Assembly: GCF_014897315.1 (NCBI RefSeq) | Contig: NZ_JABUYL010000004.1 | Span: forward strand, 1 to 64,000 | Reading direction: 5' to 3' | Source: Proteus sp. FME41 | GTDB lineage: Bacteria; Pseudomonadota; Gammaproteobacteria; Enterobacterales; Enterobacteriaceae | DNA: 64,000 nucleotides | Shown: positions 8,315 through 18,103 of the stretch, in pieces | Layout: each line of letters opens with the position of its first letter | Position numbering within the stretch: position 1 is the first letter of the stretch | Made by a program: the position numbers and the translations under genes | The notes under the pieces: model-generated | Seen by the model: only the letters and a program-made list of their open reading frames with translations | What the model was told of the DNA's origin: nothing | The model's database searches: none

Positions 8315-8328
8315 TAGGATTATTCTTA
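8315..8328 (-). promoter_or_regulatory. RcsB/RcsAB box at the flhDC start site
   Basis: On the reverse strand TAAGAATAATCCTA matches the RcsAB consensus TAAGAATATTCCTA at 13 of 14 positions. It lies at about +3 to +16 of the predicted transcript; the E. coli flhDC box is at about +5. RcsB is a known repressor of flhDC and swarming in Proteus mirabilis. Confidence 0.72.
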
Positions 8329-8491
8329 ACAAGCTATATTGGCGAGCATTTAAAGTTTACTTTTAATTTAAATGTTTTTTTCGCTACTTTTGAAAATGAC
8401 CGTAACTAAGTAATACAAGGTAGTGTTACTACGTGTCATGTTCATAAAATGGGGCCTGGAAATTTAATATTACATTTATATTAATTTCCTC

Positions 8492-8515
8492 GGGATCTTT
8501 CATTAGGGAGATCCT
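8492..8515 (+). promoter_or_regulatory. Stem-loop in the flhDC leader
   Basis: GGATCT (8493-8498) pairs with AGATCC (8509-8514), extended by one G-U pair, around a 10-base loop containing AGGG. It lies 35 bases before the flhD start and may affect mRNA stability or CsrA/RsmA binding. Confidence 0.4.
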
Positions 8516-8534
8516 CTTTGTTCAATATAATCGG

Positions 8535-8543
8535 ACGGGATGT
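8535..8543 (+). promoter_or_regulatory. CsrA/RsmA-like motif over the flhD ribosome binding site
   Basis: ACGGGATGT resembles the core of the CsrA consensus (ACARGGAUGU) and lies directly before AAAGAG and the ATG at 8550. Binding here would be expected to block translation initiation. RsmA overproduction is known to suppress Proteus swarming, but this site is only inferred. Confidence 0.4.
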
Positions 8544-8549
8544 AAAGAG

Positions 8550-8900
8550 ATGAGTACGGTTGAATTGCTTAAGCATATTTATGACATAAATTTATCGTAT
8601 TTGCTTTTGGCGCAAAGGTTAATTAACCAAGAAAAGGCTTCAGCAATGTTTCGGCTTGGTATTAGTGATTCCATGGCTGATGCTCTTGCAGAGCTAACAT
8701 TGCCTCAATTGGTTAAGTTGGCTGAAACAAACCAACTAATCTGTAATTTCCGGTTTGAAGACAGCGAAACAATAGAACAACTTACTAAAGAATCTAGAGT
8801 GGATGATTTACAGCAAATCCACACAGGGATACTTCTTTCTTCAAACTTGTTTCGTCAATTAGCGGAACAAGACACCACTGCAACAAAGAAACGGGCATAA
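8550..8900 (+). CDS. flhD: Flagellar master regulator subunit FlhD
   Basis: A 116-aa DNA-binding-enhancing subunit of the FlhD4C2 activator, which turns on class 2 flagellar promoters and controls swarmer differentiation in Proteus. The conserved block [20 protein letters not shown] starts at residue 5, with [25 protein letters not shown] in the helical core and [16 protein letters not shown] near the end. flhC starts two bases after the stop codon, so the two are translationally coupled. Control elements are in the long leader and promoter region at 8233-8543. Confidence 0.98.
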   Translation: MSTVELLKHIYDINLSYLLLAQRLINQEKASAMFRLGISDSMADALAELTLPQLVKLAETNQLICNFRFEDSETIEQLTKESRVDDLQQIHTGILLSSNLFRQLAEQDTTATKKRA

Positions 8901-8902
8901 CA

Positions 8903-9484
8903 ATGAGTGAAAAAAGTATCGTCCGAGAAGCGAAAGATATTCGCTTAGCAATGGAATTAATCACCTTGGGTGCCCGCTTACAAATGCTTGAAAGTGAAAC
9001 TCAGTTAAGTCGGGGGCGTTTAATTAAATTATACAAAGAATTAAGAGGGAGCCCCCCTCCAAAAGGAATGTTACCTTTTTCAACGGATTGGTTTATGACA
9101 TGGGAACAAAATATCCATTCATCAATGTTTTATAACGCTTACCGTTTTCTCTTGAAAAATGGGGGCTGTGTTGGCGTTGAGGCGGTCGTAAAAGCATATC
9201 GTTTATATTTAGAACAATGCCCGCCAGCCAAAGATCAAGATCCTATTTTAGCATTAACCAGAGCATGGACATTGGTGCGTTTTGTTGAAAGTGGAATGTT
9301 ACAACTTTCAGTTTGTACCAAATGTAATGGTTCATTTATTACACACGCACATCAGCCTGCTAGCAATTATGTTTGTAGTCTTTGCCAGCCTCCTTCTCGC
9401 GCAATAAAAAAACGTAAACTTTCCGCCAATCCTGCCGATATTAACTTACAACTGTTGGATGGTCTTGAACAGTTTGCAATGTGA
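8903..9484 (+). CDS. flhC: Flagellar master regulator subunit FlhC
   Basis: A 193-aa DNA-contacting subunit of FlhD4C2. The zinc-binding cysteines are present as CTKC (about residues 138-141) and CSLC (about 158-161). Other family blocks are [45 protein letters not shown] and [17 protein letters not shown]. The length is the same as in E. coli (192). It forms a two-gene operon with flhD. Confidence 0.98.
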   Translation: MSEKSIVREAKDIRLAMELITLGARLQMLESETQLSRGRLIKLYKELRGSPPPKGMLPFSTDWFMTWEQNIHSSMFYNAYRFLLKNGGCVGVEAVVKAYRLYLEQCPPAKDQDPILALTRAWTLVRFVESGMLQLSVCTKCNGSFITHAHQPASNYVCSLCQPPSRAIKKRKLSANPADINLQLLDGLEQFAM

Positions 9485-9506
9485 TTCGAGATTGAAAGTT
9501 AAATAT

Positions 9507-9537
9507 CAGGTTATAGAGCTTAGTTATCTATAACCTG
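9507..9537 (+). terminator. Hairpin after flhDC
   Basis: A perfect 11-bp stem CAGGTTATAGA / TCTATAACCTG (9507-9517 with 9527-9537), loop of nine bases, 22 bases after the flhC stop. The following sequence is pyrimidine-rich (TTTCCTCTTCCCCTCC) but not a proper T-run. It may be a weak terminator or an mRNA-protecting structure between flhDC and motA. Confidence 0.5.
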
Positions 9538-9618
9538 AGCCGTTTCCTCTTCCCCTCCTATCTCTTGCTGCTATGTTCGCCATTCTCTCTATAACGAAAT
9601 TAGCTAAAGGGATATCGC

Positions 9619-10512
9619 GTGTTAGTACTCTTAGGATATATCGTGGTTATGAGCGCCGTCATCGGAGGATACCTCCTCGTCGGTGGTAGTTTAGGCGCTC
9701 TATACCAGCCAGCCGAATTTATAATCATCTTTGGTGCCGGTATCGGTGCTTTTATTGTAGGTAATAATGGTAGAGCGATTGTATCGACGATAAAGATTTT
9801 ACCGAAATTACTTCGTAGTACGAATTACAATAAAGCGATGTACATGGATTTAATGGCACTCATGTTTCGTTTATTGTCAAAAGCACGCCAAAACGGGATG
9901 TTGGCATTAGAGAGAGATATCGAAAACCCACAACAGAGTGATATTTTTTCCCAATATCCCCGCATCATGAAAGATGCTTATATGCTCAGTTTTATTACTG
10001 ATTATATGCGTCTCATGGTGACAGGAAATATGAATCCTTATGAAATTGAATCTTTGATGGATGAAGAGATTGCAACTTTTGAGGAAGAAAGTGAAGTACC
10101 TGCAACCGGTTTATCTGCAATGGGCGATTCTTTACCTGCATTTGGTATCGTTGCAGCGGTAATGGGTGTTGTTAATGCATTAGGTGCTGCGGATAGGCCT
10201 GCAGGTGAAATGGGCGTATTAATTGGACACGCAATGGTCGGTACCTTTTTAGGTATTTTATTAGCTTATGGTTTTATTTCACCATTAGCGTCCAGACTCA
10301 GACAACGCTCTAGTCAACAAATGAAAATGATGGAATGTATCAAAACAACACTGTTATCTAGCATGAATGGATATGCGCCACAGATAGCCGTTGAGTTTGG
10401 ACGTAAAACCCTCTTTCTGGCAGACAGACCTTCTTTTATTGAGTTGGAAGAACATGTACGTCAGGTACGGACACCAATGCAGGCAAATCCTGATGCAATG
10501 AAAGAAGAGTAA
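9619..10512 (+). CDS. motA: Flagellar motor stator protein MotA
   Basis: A 297-aa inner membrane protein that with MotB forms the proton channel and stator. There are four hydrophobic segments (about residues 1-25, 32-50, 168-190 and 199-220). The rotor-contacting charges Arg90 and Glu98 in the cytosolic loop are conserved ([14 protein letters not shown]). The start is a GTG at 9619 in frame with the family N-terminus. motB follows after two bases. It is the first gene of the mot-che operon. Confidence 0.97.
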   Translation: MLVLLGYIVVMSAVIGGYLLVGGSLGALYQPAEFIIIFGAGIGAFIVGNNGRAIVSTIKILPKLLRSTNYNKAMYMDLMALMFRLLSKARQNGMLALERDIENPQQSDIFSQYPRIMKDAYMLSFITDYMRLMVTGNMNPYEIESLMDEEIATFEEESEVPATGLSAMGDSLPAFGIVAAVMGVVNALGAADRPAGEMGVLIGHAMVGTFLGILLAYGFISPLASRLRQRSSQQMKMMECIKTTLLSSMNGYAPQIAVEFGRKTLFLADRPSFIELEEHVRQVRTPMQANPDAMKEE

Positions 10513-10514
10513 TT

Positions 10515-11561
10515 ATGAAGAGTAATTCACAAATCATTCGAGTTAAAAAGCGAGGGAGAAAGCAACATCAAGCTCACGGTGGTGCATGGAAGATAGCTTA
10601 TGCTGACTTTATGACCGCAATGATGGCGTTCTTTCTAGTGATGTGGTTACTTTCAATTTCTAGCCCACAAGAGTTAACTCGTGTTGCCGAATATTTTCGT
10701 ACACCATTAAAAGTCGCTATTGAAAAAGGGCGATTTAGTGGGGATGCAACCAATCCTATTCCTGGAGGAGGGCGTGATCCTGTCTACAATGAAGGTGATA
10801 TCTTGCCAAAAGGTCAGGAAGATAAACAGCTCAATGAAAAGCAACAATTTCGTCGCTTAAAAGAGAATTTAGAACAAGTCATTTTAAATGACCCTAGATT
10901 AAAAGATCTCAAGCCTCATTTATTAATCGACATGATGGACGAAGGTTTGCGTATCCAAATTATAGATAAAGCAAATCGCCCTATGTTTAGAGTCGGTAGC
11001 GCCACAGTTGAACCTTATATGAAGGACATTTTAACGGCGATTGCACCTATTCTAAACGATACACCTTATAAAATTAGTTTGTCGGGCCATACCGATGATA
11101 TTCCTTACGCCAGTGGTGCTTTTAAATACAGCAACTGGGAATTATCAACGGATCGTGCTAATGCCTCTCGTCGTGAATTGATTGGTGCTGGGCTAGGCGA
11201 ATGGAAAGTTTTACGTGTGGTTGGAATGGCGTCGACGGTTCATTTAGTCAAAGAGGATGGTTTTGCTCCGGCTAACCGACGGATCAGTATTCTGGTTTTA
11301 ACAAAGCAATCAGAACAAAAAATTATACATGAGAATGAGCGGGTTGCACCGACAGTAAAAGAGGCATCAGAAATTGAACCTCTACTTTCAGGGCAAGAAA
11401 CCCCACAAGAAAAAGCAGAAAATACACAGACGGGATCGTCTGTGTATTCTGCATCTGAGCTTCCCGAATCAAAAAAGGAAAATGTTGAAACAGGAGTTTC
11501 TGGGGAAAGTTTGCCATCACAATCGACAAATATTACGACAAAGCAGGGAACAGCCCCCTGA
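10515..11561 (+). CDS. motB: Flagellar motor stator protein MotB
   Basis: A 348-aa peptidoglycan-anchored stator subunit. One membrane helix (about 28-50) carries the proton-binding aspartate, Asp31, in [15 protein letters not shown] (Asp32 in E. coli). The OmpA-like domain (about 150-265) contains [11 protein letters not shown] and NRRISILVL. The protein is about 40 residues longer than E. coli MotB (308) because of a hydrophilic C-terminal tail, which looks disordered. It is tightly coupled to motA. Confidence 0.97.
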   Translation: MKSNSQIIRVKKRGRKQHQAHGGAWKIAYADFMTAMMAFFLVMWLLSISSPQELTRVAEYFRTPLKVAIEKGRFSGDATNPIPGGGRDPVYNEGDILPKGQEDKQLNEKQQFRRLKENLEQVILNDPRLKDLKPHLLIDMMDEGLRIQIIDKANRPMFRVGSATVEPYMKDILTAIAPILNDTPYKISLSGHTDDIPYASGAFKYSNWELSTDRANASRRELIGAGLGEWKVLRVVGMASTVHLVKEDGFAPANRRISILVLTKQSEQKIIHENERVAPTVKEASEIEPLLSGQETPQEKAENTQTGSSVYSASELPESKKENVETGVSGESLPSQSTNITTKQGTAP

Positions 11562-11596
11562 TTTGTGAGTAATCGCGTAAAGGTGAATGAGTAACG

Positions 11597-13780
11597 ATGG
11601 ATATTACTGAGTTTTATCAAACATTTTTTGATGAAGCAGATGAATTGTTAGCTGATATGGAACAGCATTTACTGTTACTTGATCCTCAAAATCCTGATCA
11701 AGAGCAGATGAATGCGATTTTCCGTAGTGCACACTCCATAAAAGGAGGAGCTGCAACATTTGGCTTCGTTAAACTTCAACAGACCACTCATGTGCTTGAA
11801 AACTTGCTTGATAATGCAAGACGTCATGAGATGGCGCTCACCGACGACATTATTAACCTGTTTCTGGAAGCGAAAGATATTATGCAACAGCAATTGGATG
11901 CACATAAAAACTCACAAGAACCTGATGAGGAAACATTTAATTATATTTGTGAGAAGTTGCGTCAGCTGGCTCTCGATGTAAAAGAAGAACAATCAGTCCC
12001 TCAAATCGAGGTTATTGCTGGATCTGAATCTTCAGCCACGCAAGCTACTGAGGTTTCGGTTCAATCATTAGACTCTGAACATCTACAAAGTGAAGCCATA
12101 GTAGAAGAAGCATCAACAATGGCCTCTGACGGACACTATTATCATCATATTGTTTTGTCAGATCTCAAAGAGACGGATATTGATTTGATGCTTGATGAGT
12201 TAAAACACCTTGGTGATGTTAGCCAAGTTGAAAAACAACATCATGGCCTTGAAGCAATATTAAAAACAACGGCTACTGAAGAAGATATCAGTGCTGTACT
12301 TTGTTTTGTGATTGAACCTGAGCAAATTTCTTTTAGAAAAGCCACTAAGACAGAAACATCACAAGAAAACACGATTATCGAAGAAGAGAGTGCTACCGCA
12401 TTCGCTGAGGATGATCATGTTGACGCTATAGCTGAATCATCTGCACTGATTCAAGATAAGGTTGCAGAAAAAACATTATCACCAGAAGTGACTACGACAC
12501 CCGTAGCGTCGGCACCGGTATCACCATCAATACCAACAAAAAGGCCTGTGGCAGCGGCAACACCAAAAACAGAATCCACAAGTATTCGTGTTGCTGTCGA
12601 AAAAGTTGACCAACTCATTAACTTGGTGGGTGAACTTGTGATCACACAATCGATGTTGGCACAGCATAGTGATAGCCTTGAGCCATCTATATACAGTGAT
12701 TTATTAAGTTGTATTGCCCAGCTACAACGTAATTCGCGTGATTTACAAGAATCTGTTATGTCGATTCGTATGATGCCGATGGAATACGTATTCAGTCGCT
12801 TCCCTCGCGTTGTACGTGATTTGGCGGGTAAGATGAATAAAAAAGTTGAGCTAAATATGATTGGTAGCTCAACAGAACTTGATAAAAGTTTAATTGAAAA
12901 AATTATTGATCCTCTAACTCACTTAGTCCGAAACAGCCTTGATCATGGTATTGAAATGCCCGCCGATCGTGTTGCCGTTGGTAAACCAGAAGCAGGACAA
13001 TTAACACTGTCTGCGGAACATCAAGGTGGCAATATTTGTATTGAAGTCACTGATGATGGTGCGGGATTAAATCGTGAAAGGATCTTGAAAAAGGCGATTT
13101 CTTCAGGACTTTCAGTGTCTGAAAATATGAGTAATGAAGAAGTGGCTATGCTGATTTTCGCCCCTGGTTTCTCTACCGCTGAAGTTGTCACTGATGTGTC
13201 AGGCCGTGGTGTGGGTATGGATGTGGTGAAACGAAATATCCAAGAAATGGGGGGGCAGATTCAAATCAGTTTTGAAGTAGGTAAAGGAACACGAATTCGT
13301 ATTTTACTGCCTCTGACATTGGCTATTCTCGATGGTATGTCAGTTAAAGTACAAGATGAAGTCTTTATTCTGCCTTTAGGTACTGTTGTGAGTTCGTTAC
13401 AACCTGAAGAGGATGATATTTATCCATTAGCGGGTGACGAGAAATTATTACAAGTCAGAGGAGAATATTTACCTCTGATTGAATTGCATCGTACTTTTAA
13501 TATTGAAGGTGCACAAACTGATATTACGCAGGCTATTGCAGTCATCGTCCAAAGTGCGGGACGTCGTTATGCATTATTAGTCGATAAATTAGTTGGACAG
13601 CATCAAGTGGTTGTTAAAAATATAGAAAGCAATTACCGAAAAGTTCCTGGTATTTCTGCTGCAACAATTATGGGCGACGGTAGTGTGGCTTTAATTCTTG
13701 ATGTACCAGAATTGCAACGTTTAAGTCATACACAAATGACGAATAAGAAAAAGAATACAACTGCAAGCGCAGTCATTTAA
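11597..13780 (+). CDS. cheA: Chemotaxis histidine kinase CheA
   Basis: A 727-aa kinase that phosphorylates CheY and CheB in response to chemoreceptors. The P1 domain carries the phospho-accepting His46 in RSAHSIKGGAATFGF. P2 lies at about 190-235, P3/P4 from about 335 with the N box HLVRNSLDHGIE, G1 VTDDGAGLN and G2 VSGRGVGMDVV, and a CheW-like P5 at the end. It is about 70 residues longer than E. coli CheA (654), mainly in the acidic and Pro/Thr-rich linkers around P2. It starts 35 bases after motB. Confidence 0.98.
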   Translation: MDITEFYQTFFDEADELLADMEQHLLLLDPQNPDQEQMNAIFRSAHSIKGGAATFGFVKLQQTTHVLENLLDNARRHEMALTDDIINLFLEAKDIMQQQLDAHKNSQEPDEETFNYICEKLRQLALDVKEEQSVPQIEVIAGSESSATQATEVSVQSLDSEHLQSEAIVEEASTMASDGHYYHHIVLSDLKETDIDLMLDELKHLGDVSQVEKQHHGLEAILKTTATEEDISAVLCFVIEPEQISFRKATKTETSQENTIIEEESATAFAEDDHVDAIAESSALIQDKVAEKTLSPEVTTTPVASAPVSPSIPTKRPVAAATPKTESTSIRVAVEKVDQLINLVGELVITQSMLAQHSDSLEPSIYSDLLSCIAQLQRNSRDLQESVMSIRMMPMEYVFSRFPRVVRDLAGKMNKKVELNMIGSSTELDKSLIEKIIDPLTHLVRNSLDHGIEMPADRVAVGKPEAGQLTLSAEHQGGNICIEVTDDGAGLNRERILKKAISSGLSVSENMSNEEVAMLIFAPGFSTAEVVTDVSGRGVGMDVVKRNIQEMGGQIQISFEVGKGTRIRILLPLTLAILDGMSVKVQDEVFILPLGTVVSSLQPEEDDIYPLAGDEKLLQVRGEYLPLIELHRTFNIEGAQTDITQAIAVIVQSAGRRYALLVDKLVGQHQVVVKNIESNYRKVPGISAATIMGDGSVALILDVPELQRLSHTQMTNKKKNTTASAVI

Positions 13781-13801
13781 TAGCGAGGATAAAATAAGAT
13801 T

Positions 13802-14302
13802 ATGGCTTCGGAACATTTCGAGAAATTATCCGGTGAAACTGTTGGACAAGGATTTCTAATTTTTACGCTGGGCGATGAAGAATATGGAATTGATATTTTA
13901 AAAGTACAAGAAATTCGTGGATATGACCAAGTTACCCGTATTGCTAATTCACCTAGCTTTATTAAAGGGGTAACAAATTTACGGGGCGTTATTGTTCCGA
14001 TAGTTGATCTGCGTATTAAATTTTCACAAGAAAGTGTAACTTATAATGACAATACTGTTGTTATTGTGGTTAACTTATTAAATAGAATTGTTGGAATTGT
14101 TGTTGATGGTGTTTCTGATGTTCTTACGCTAAAACCAGAGCAGATCTGCCCTGCGCCAGAGTTTGCAGTCACAATGTCTACGGAGTACTTAACAGGTTTA
14201 GGGACATTAGATGAAAGAATGCTTATTCTGGTTGATATTGAGAAATTGCTCAATAGCGAAGAGATGGAATTAGTTGATAGCGCAACTATTCTAGCTAAAT
14301 AA
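13802..14302 (+). CDS. cheW: Chemotaxis coupling protein CheW
   Basis: A 166-aa scaffold linking chemoreceptors to CheA; E. coli CheW has 167. Family blocks include [39 protein letters not shown] and VDGVSDVL. It is the last gene of motAB-cheAW and is followed by a terminator-like hairpin and a 380-base gap. Confidence 0.98.
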   Translation: MASEHFEKLSGETVGQGFLIFTLGDEEYGIDILKVQEIRGYDQVTRIANSPSFIKGVTNLRGVIVPIVDLRIKFSQESVTYNDNTVVIVVNLLNRIVGIVVDGVSDVLTLKPEQICPAPEFAVTMSTEYLTGLGTLDERMLILVDIEKLLNSEEMELVDSATILAK

Positions 14303-14331
14303 ATTTTTATTTTTAAAAAATAATTCAAATA

Positions 14332-14370
14332 CTGTTCCGGTAATTACGCCGGAATAGCTATTTCTATCTT
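14332..14370 (+). terminator. Putative terminator of motAB-cheAW
   Basis: CTGTTCCGG (14332-14340) pairs with CCGGAATAG (14349-14357), one G-U pair, loop of eight bases, followed by a U-rich tract. The rest of the gap to 14622 is AT-rich with no gene visible. Confidence 0.55.
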
Positions 14371-14622
14371 CTTATTTTATTAAAGAATAATAAAGATGTT
14401 AAATTAACTTTAAGTGAAATTAAAAGATAAAAATAGAATTTATAATTTAGGTTAAGTTCTATTTTTATTGTTTATTAGATTAAGGTAGATAATACCTTGT
14501 GTCATATTTTTATTTTTACAAAAATAACTATAAAGTTTTTTATACTCATTATTTTAATTAAAAACAGGATTACCGACGTTTTCTAATGGGGCAAAAACAG
14601 TACTAAGATGAAATTAAACCTA

Positions 14623-14649
14623 TAAAGTTTCTCTTAAGTCTGCCGATAA
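14623..14649 (+). promoter_or_regulatory. Consensus sigma28 (FliA) promoter of the receptor-cheRBYZ operon
   Basis: TAAAGTTT (14623-14630), exactly 11 bases, then GCCGATAA (14642-14649). This is the textbook FliA promoter with no mismatch, 35 bases before the start of the first chemoreceptor gene. Confidence 0.9.
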
Positions 14650-14684
14650 CTTGCTCATTACCGCTTATTATAAAAAGGGAAACT

Positions 14685-16391
14685 ATGTTTAGCCGAATGA
14701 AAATAGTGACTGGATTATTATCCATTCTTCTGTTGTTTGGTGTTTTGCAATTTATCTCCGGAGGCGTTTTTTACTCAAATATTGTTGAGACAAGAAATGA
14801 CCTTAATAAAACACTGATTATACAGGATCAACGTGAGCGCCTAGATGAAAGCTGGGCTAACTTACTCCAAGCTCGTAATAATATTAATCGCGCTGCGATT
14901 AGCTATTTGTTACAAGATAAAAACCTGAATGTGGATGATTCTTTGTCTGTTGACTATCTCACGGGTCTTGCTCGTAAAAATATGTCTCGTGCAGATGAAA
15001 AATTTAAAGAATTCGAAAAGAACATTACCGCTTATCAAGTTCACTCAGAAGATGATGTTCGTAGCCTGAAAGGGCGTTTTATTGAATATTTTTCTGCATT
15101 AAACCAACTGGAAATTTTACTTCAAGATAGGAATTTAAAAGATTTTTTTGAGCAACCAACGACAGGTTATCAAGATTCTTTTTATAAAGAGTACCTTGCC
15201 TATGTGATGCGTAATGAGAAGTTTAATGATGAATTAAATGTGGCATTAGAAGCCTCTCACCAACGTACTGTCATCACGATGTTTATATTGGCCATTATCG
15301 TCATTTCAGCATTAATTTTATGCTGGTTTGCGTTACGTAATGCATTGATTAGACCGCTAAATTCACTTTTATTGAGTATTAAAACGTTTTCTGAGGGTGA
15401 TTTACGTCCAAATATAGAAGTTAAAGGACGTAATGAAATGAGCTTGTTGGCAAATGGACTAAAACATATGCAACAAGAGCTGATTTTAACTGTTCGTGGC
15501 GTTTATCAGAGCACAGAGAATATTTATAACAGTACCAGTGAAATTGCGGCTGGAAATAATGATCTGTCGGCTCGGACTGAAGAGCAAGTGGCTTCTTTAG
15601 AAGAAACTGCGGCCAGTATGGAACAGCTAACGGCGACAGTAAAACAGAACGCAGATAATGCTCGTCAAGCAAGTAACCTTGCTAATGATGCCTCAGATAT
15701 CGCCCGTCAAGGCGGAAAAGTTGTTGCTAATGTGGTGCAAACAATGCACGACATAGCCGGAAGTTCTCAAAAAATCACCGATATCACCGCTGTGATCGAT
15801 GGCATTGCATTTCAGACCAATATTTTGGCACTGAATGCGGCTGTTGAAGCGGCAAGAGCCGGTGAGCATGGTCGCGGATTTGCGGTAGTTGCCGGTGAAG
15901 TTCGTAATCTTGCACAGAGAAGTGCAGAAGCTGCTAAAGAAATAAAAACACTGATTGAAGATTCTGTAAGTCGTACTGAAACGGGCTCTGTGCTGGTTGA
16001 AAGTGCGGGTGAAACGATGACACGTATCGTGGACTCAGTAACGCGTGTTACTGACATCATGGGTGAAATCGCTTCTGCATCAGATGAGCAAAGCCGAGGT
16101 ATTTCACAAGTTGGCCTTGCGGTTTCTGAGATGGATCGCGTCACTCAGCAAAACGCCTCTTTAGTAGAACAATCTGCAGCCGCGGCTGCTGGTCTTGAAG
16201 ATCAAGCAGTTGCATTAACCCGTTTAGTTTCAATCTTCAAATTACCGGGTAAGGAAGAAAAAACGCTAGAAAGAAAGGAATCGGATGCAACCCCGGTAGT
16301 TAAAGCCGCTGCTCCACTTATAAAACCAGGAACCTCAGAAAAGAAAAAGAGCAGCAGTGTTGAAGATCCCGCTAATTGGGAAACTTTCTAA
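14685..16391 (+). CDS. Methyl-accepting chemotaxis protein (Tar/Tsr type)
   Basis: A 568-aa transmembrane chemoreceptor. TM1 is at about residues 7-30 and TM2 at about 192-214, flanking a four-helix ligand domain with [20 protein letters not shown], which retains the arginines used by Tar and Tsr for amino-acid binding. HAMP is at about 215-265. The signalling hairpin tip is [48 protein letters not shown], and methylation-type Gln/Glu pairs surround it. The C-terminal NWETF pentapeptide that docks CheR and CheB is present, so this is the high-abundance type. The ligand cannot be told from sequence alone. Confidence 0.94.
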   Translation: MFSRMKIVTGLLSILLLFGVLQFISGGVFYSNIVETRNDLNKTLIIQDQRERLDESWANLLQARNNINRAAISYLLQDKNLNVDDSLSVDYLTGLARKNMSRADEKFKEFEKNITAYQVHSEDDVRSLKGRFIEYFSALNQLEILLQDRNLKDFFEQPTTGYQDSFYKEYLAYVMRNEKFNDELNVALEASHQRTVITMFILAIIVISALILCWFALRNALIRPLNSLLLSIKTFSEGDLRPNIEVKGRNEMSLLANGLKHMQQELILTVRGVYQSTENIYNSTSEIAAGNNDLSARTEEQVASLEETAASMEQLTATVKQNADNARQASNLANDASDIARQGGKVVANVVQTMHDIAGSSQKITDITAVIDGIAFQTNILALNAAVEAARAGEHGRGFAVVAGEVRNLAQRSAEAAKEIKTLIEDSVSRTETGSVLVESAGETMTRIVDSVTRVTDIMGEIASASDEQSRGISQVGLAVSEMDRVTQQNASLVEQSAAAAAGLEDQAVALTRLVSIFKLPGKEEKTLERKESDATPVVKAAAPLIKPGTSEKKKSSSVEDPANWETF

Positions 16392-16409
16392 CAACAACAA
16401 GTGGCTGAC

Positions 16410-16434
16410 AAGCGGTGGCTTTTTACCACCGCTT
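16410..16434 (+). promoter_or_regulatory. Intercistronic hairpin between the two receptor genes
   Basis: AAGCGGTGG (16410-16418) pairs with CCACCGCTT (16426-16434) around CTTTTTA. There is no long T-run, so it probably modulates mRNA processing or partial termination rather than ending the operon. Confidence 0.5.
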
Positions 16435-16450
16435 TAAACGAGGTGAAGGC

Positions 16451-18097
16451 ATGTTTAGGTTTCGCAAATTAAAGATATCCACCAGTCTATATTTATTACT
16501 GATGATGTTTTGCGTTATGCAGGTGATTTCTAGTGGTGTTTCACTGGGAATTATTCATTCGAATAACGAACAGATCACCAGAGTTGATTTAGATACATCT
16601 AAGCGAGATGAATTAGGATTAAGTTGGGCATCTTTAATACAGACACGTAATGCAATTAATCGTGTTGCAATCGCAGTGAAAACTGAACAGTCAACGGATT
16701 ACATTCAATCTATTGAATCAATAGCACTTTCACGCTTGGAAACGGCGAATACACATTTTCAAAATTTCCTTGCTGATATAGACAAAGAGGCAATACCTAC
16801 AGAAGAAAAAGAAATCGTTGAAGCGGTGAAAAATGATTATCGCGTTTTATACGGGGCATTAACTGAATTACATAGCATGTTGAAGAACAATAACTTCCAA
16901 GGTTTTTTAGAACAACCAACAGAACGTTATCAAACCGCAATGGAAAATTCATTTAATACTTACATGAACTATGTTCAAACAGAAATTACAGATTCTATTG
17001 AGCAAGGGCATCGTGCCTATACTATTGCTGTCTTGATGTTTATCGGTGCAATAGCGATGGTAATTGTCGTATCAATCGCGGCTCATCGTTGGCTAAGTTT
17101 TAATATCATTAAACCTTTCGCGAGTTTAAGCCGTTATTTTAACGATGTTGCGACAGGTAAATTAAATCGTGAAATTCTTGTGTTTACGGATGATGAAATA
17201 GGGGATGTATTTAGACAATTACGAGATATGCGTGGTGAACTTGCACGCTCTATTCGTATTGTTCGAGATAACAGCCATGCAATGTATTCCGGGATCCAAG
17301 AGATTTCAAAAGGAAACACGGATTTATCCTCTCGAACTGAACAACAAGCGGCTTCATTAGAAGAAACGGCGGCGAGCATGGAAGAGTTAACAGCAACTGT
17401 GAAACAGAATGCCGATAACGCTTTACAAGCAAGTAAGTTAGCCGAGTCGGCTTCTGGAACAGCTATGCGTGGCGGTGAAATTACGCACAGTGTTGTTGAA
17501 ACCATGGATGCGATTACACAAAGTTCTCAAAAGATAGGAGCTATTATCAGTGTGATTGATGGTATTGCGTTCCAAACCAATATATTAGCACTTAATGCGG
17601 CAGTTGAAGCTGCTCGCGCAGGTGAACAAGGACGTGGATTCTCTGTTGTTGCAGGGGAAGTGCGTAATCTTGCTCAGCGTAGTGCTGATGCTGCAAAAGA
17701 AATTAAGTTATTGATTGATGAATCTGTTTTACGTGTCTCTCAAGGTTCTCAGCTTGTCAATAACGCAGGGCAGACAATGGAGGAACTCGTTACATCAGTA
17801 AATAAAGTCACTGAACTTATGGCAGAAATTGCCTCAGCTTCTGATGAACAAAGCAGAGGTATTCACCAAGTCGCTGATGCAGTCAGTCAGATGGATCAGG
17901 TGACACAGCAAAACGCTGCTTTGGTGGAGCAATCAGCATCTGCGGCCGCAGCATTAGAAGATCAGGCTAATAACCTTGTTAATGCTGTATCGGCATTCGA
18001 GTTGCCTGACACGGATGAGAATCAATCTTCTCAATCCTTAGCGGGTAATGGGTTGAAAAAAGCAGATAAAAAATCATTTTTTAAAAAGACCCATTAA
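16451..18097 (+). CDS. tap: Methyl-accepting chemotaxis protein (Tap position, no NWETF tail)
   Basis: A 548-aa chemoreceptor in the place where E. coli has tap. TM1 is at about residues 10-32 and TM2 at about 190-210, with SWASLIQTRNAINRVAI in the ligand domain, then HAMP and the conserved tip [51 protein letters not shown]. The C-terminus ends KKADKKSFFKKTH and lacks NWETF, as in low-abundance receptors. ATG 16451 is preceded by GAGGTGAAGG; an earlier frame start at 16415 would run through the hairpin. The symbol is by position and type only. Confidence 0.9.
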   Translation: MFRFRKLKISTSLYLLLMMFCVMQVISSGVSLGIIHSNNEQITRVDLDTSKRDELGLSWASLIQTRNAINRVAIAVKTEQSTDYIQSIESIALSRLETANTHFQNFLADIDKEAIPTEEKEIVEAVKNDYRVLYGALTELHSMLKNNNFQGFLEQPTERYQTAMENSFNTYMNYVQTEITDSIEQGHRAYTIAVLMFIGAIAMVIVVSIAAHRWLSFNIIKPFASLSRYFNDVATGKLNREILVFTDDEIGDVFRQLRDMRGELARSIRIVRDNSHAMYSGIQEISKGNTDLSSRTEQQAASLEETAASMEELTATVKQNADNALQASKLAESASGTAMRGGEITHSVVETMDAITQSSQKIGAIISVIDGIAFQTNILALNAAVEAARAGEQGRGFSVVAGEVRNLAQRSADAAKEIKLLIDESVLRVSQGSQLVNNAGQTMEELVTSVNKVTELMAEIASASDEQSRGIHQVADAVSQMDQVTQQNAALVEQSASAAAALEDQANNLVNAVSAFELPDTDENQSSQSLAGNGLKKADKKSFFKKTH

Positions 18098-18103
18098 AAA
18101 ACA

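Noticed and set aside
12451..12645. Reverse and alternative-frame ORFs inside cheA, flg and fli genes
   Set aside because: All overlap genes of certain identity in another frame and have no initiation signals; they are shadows.
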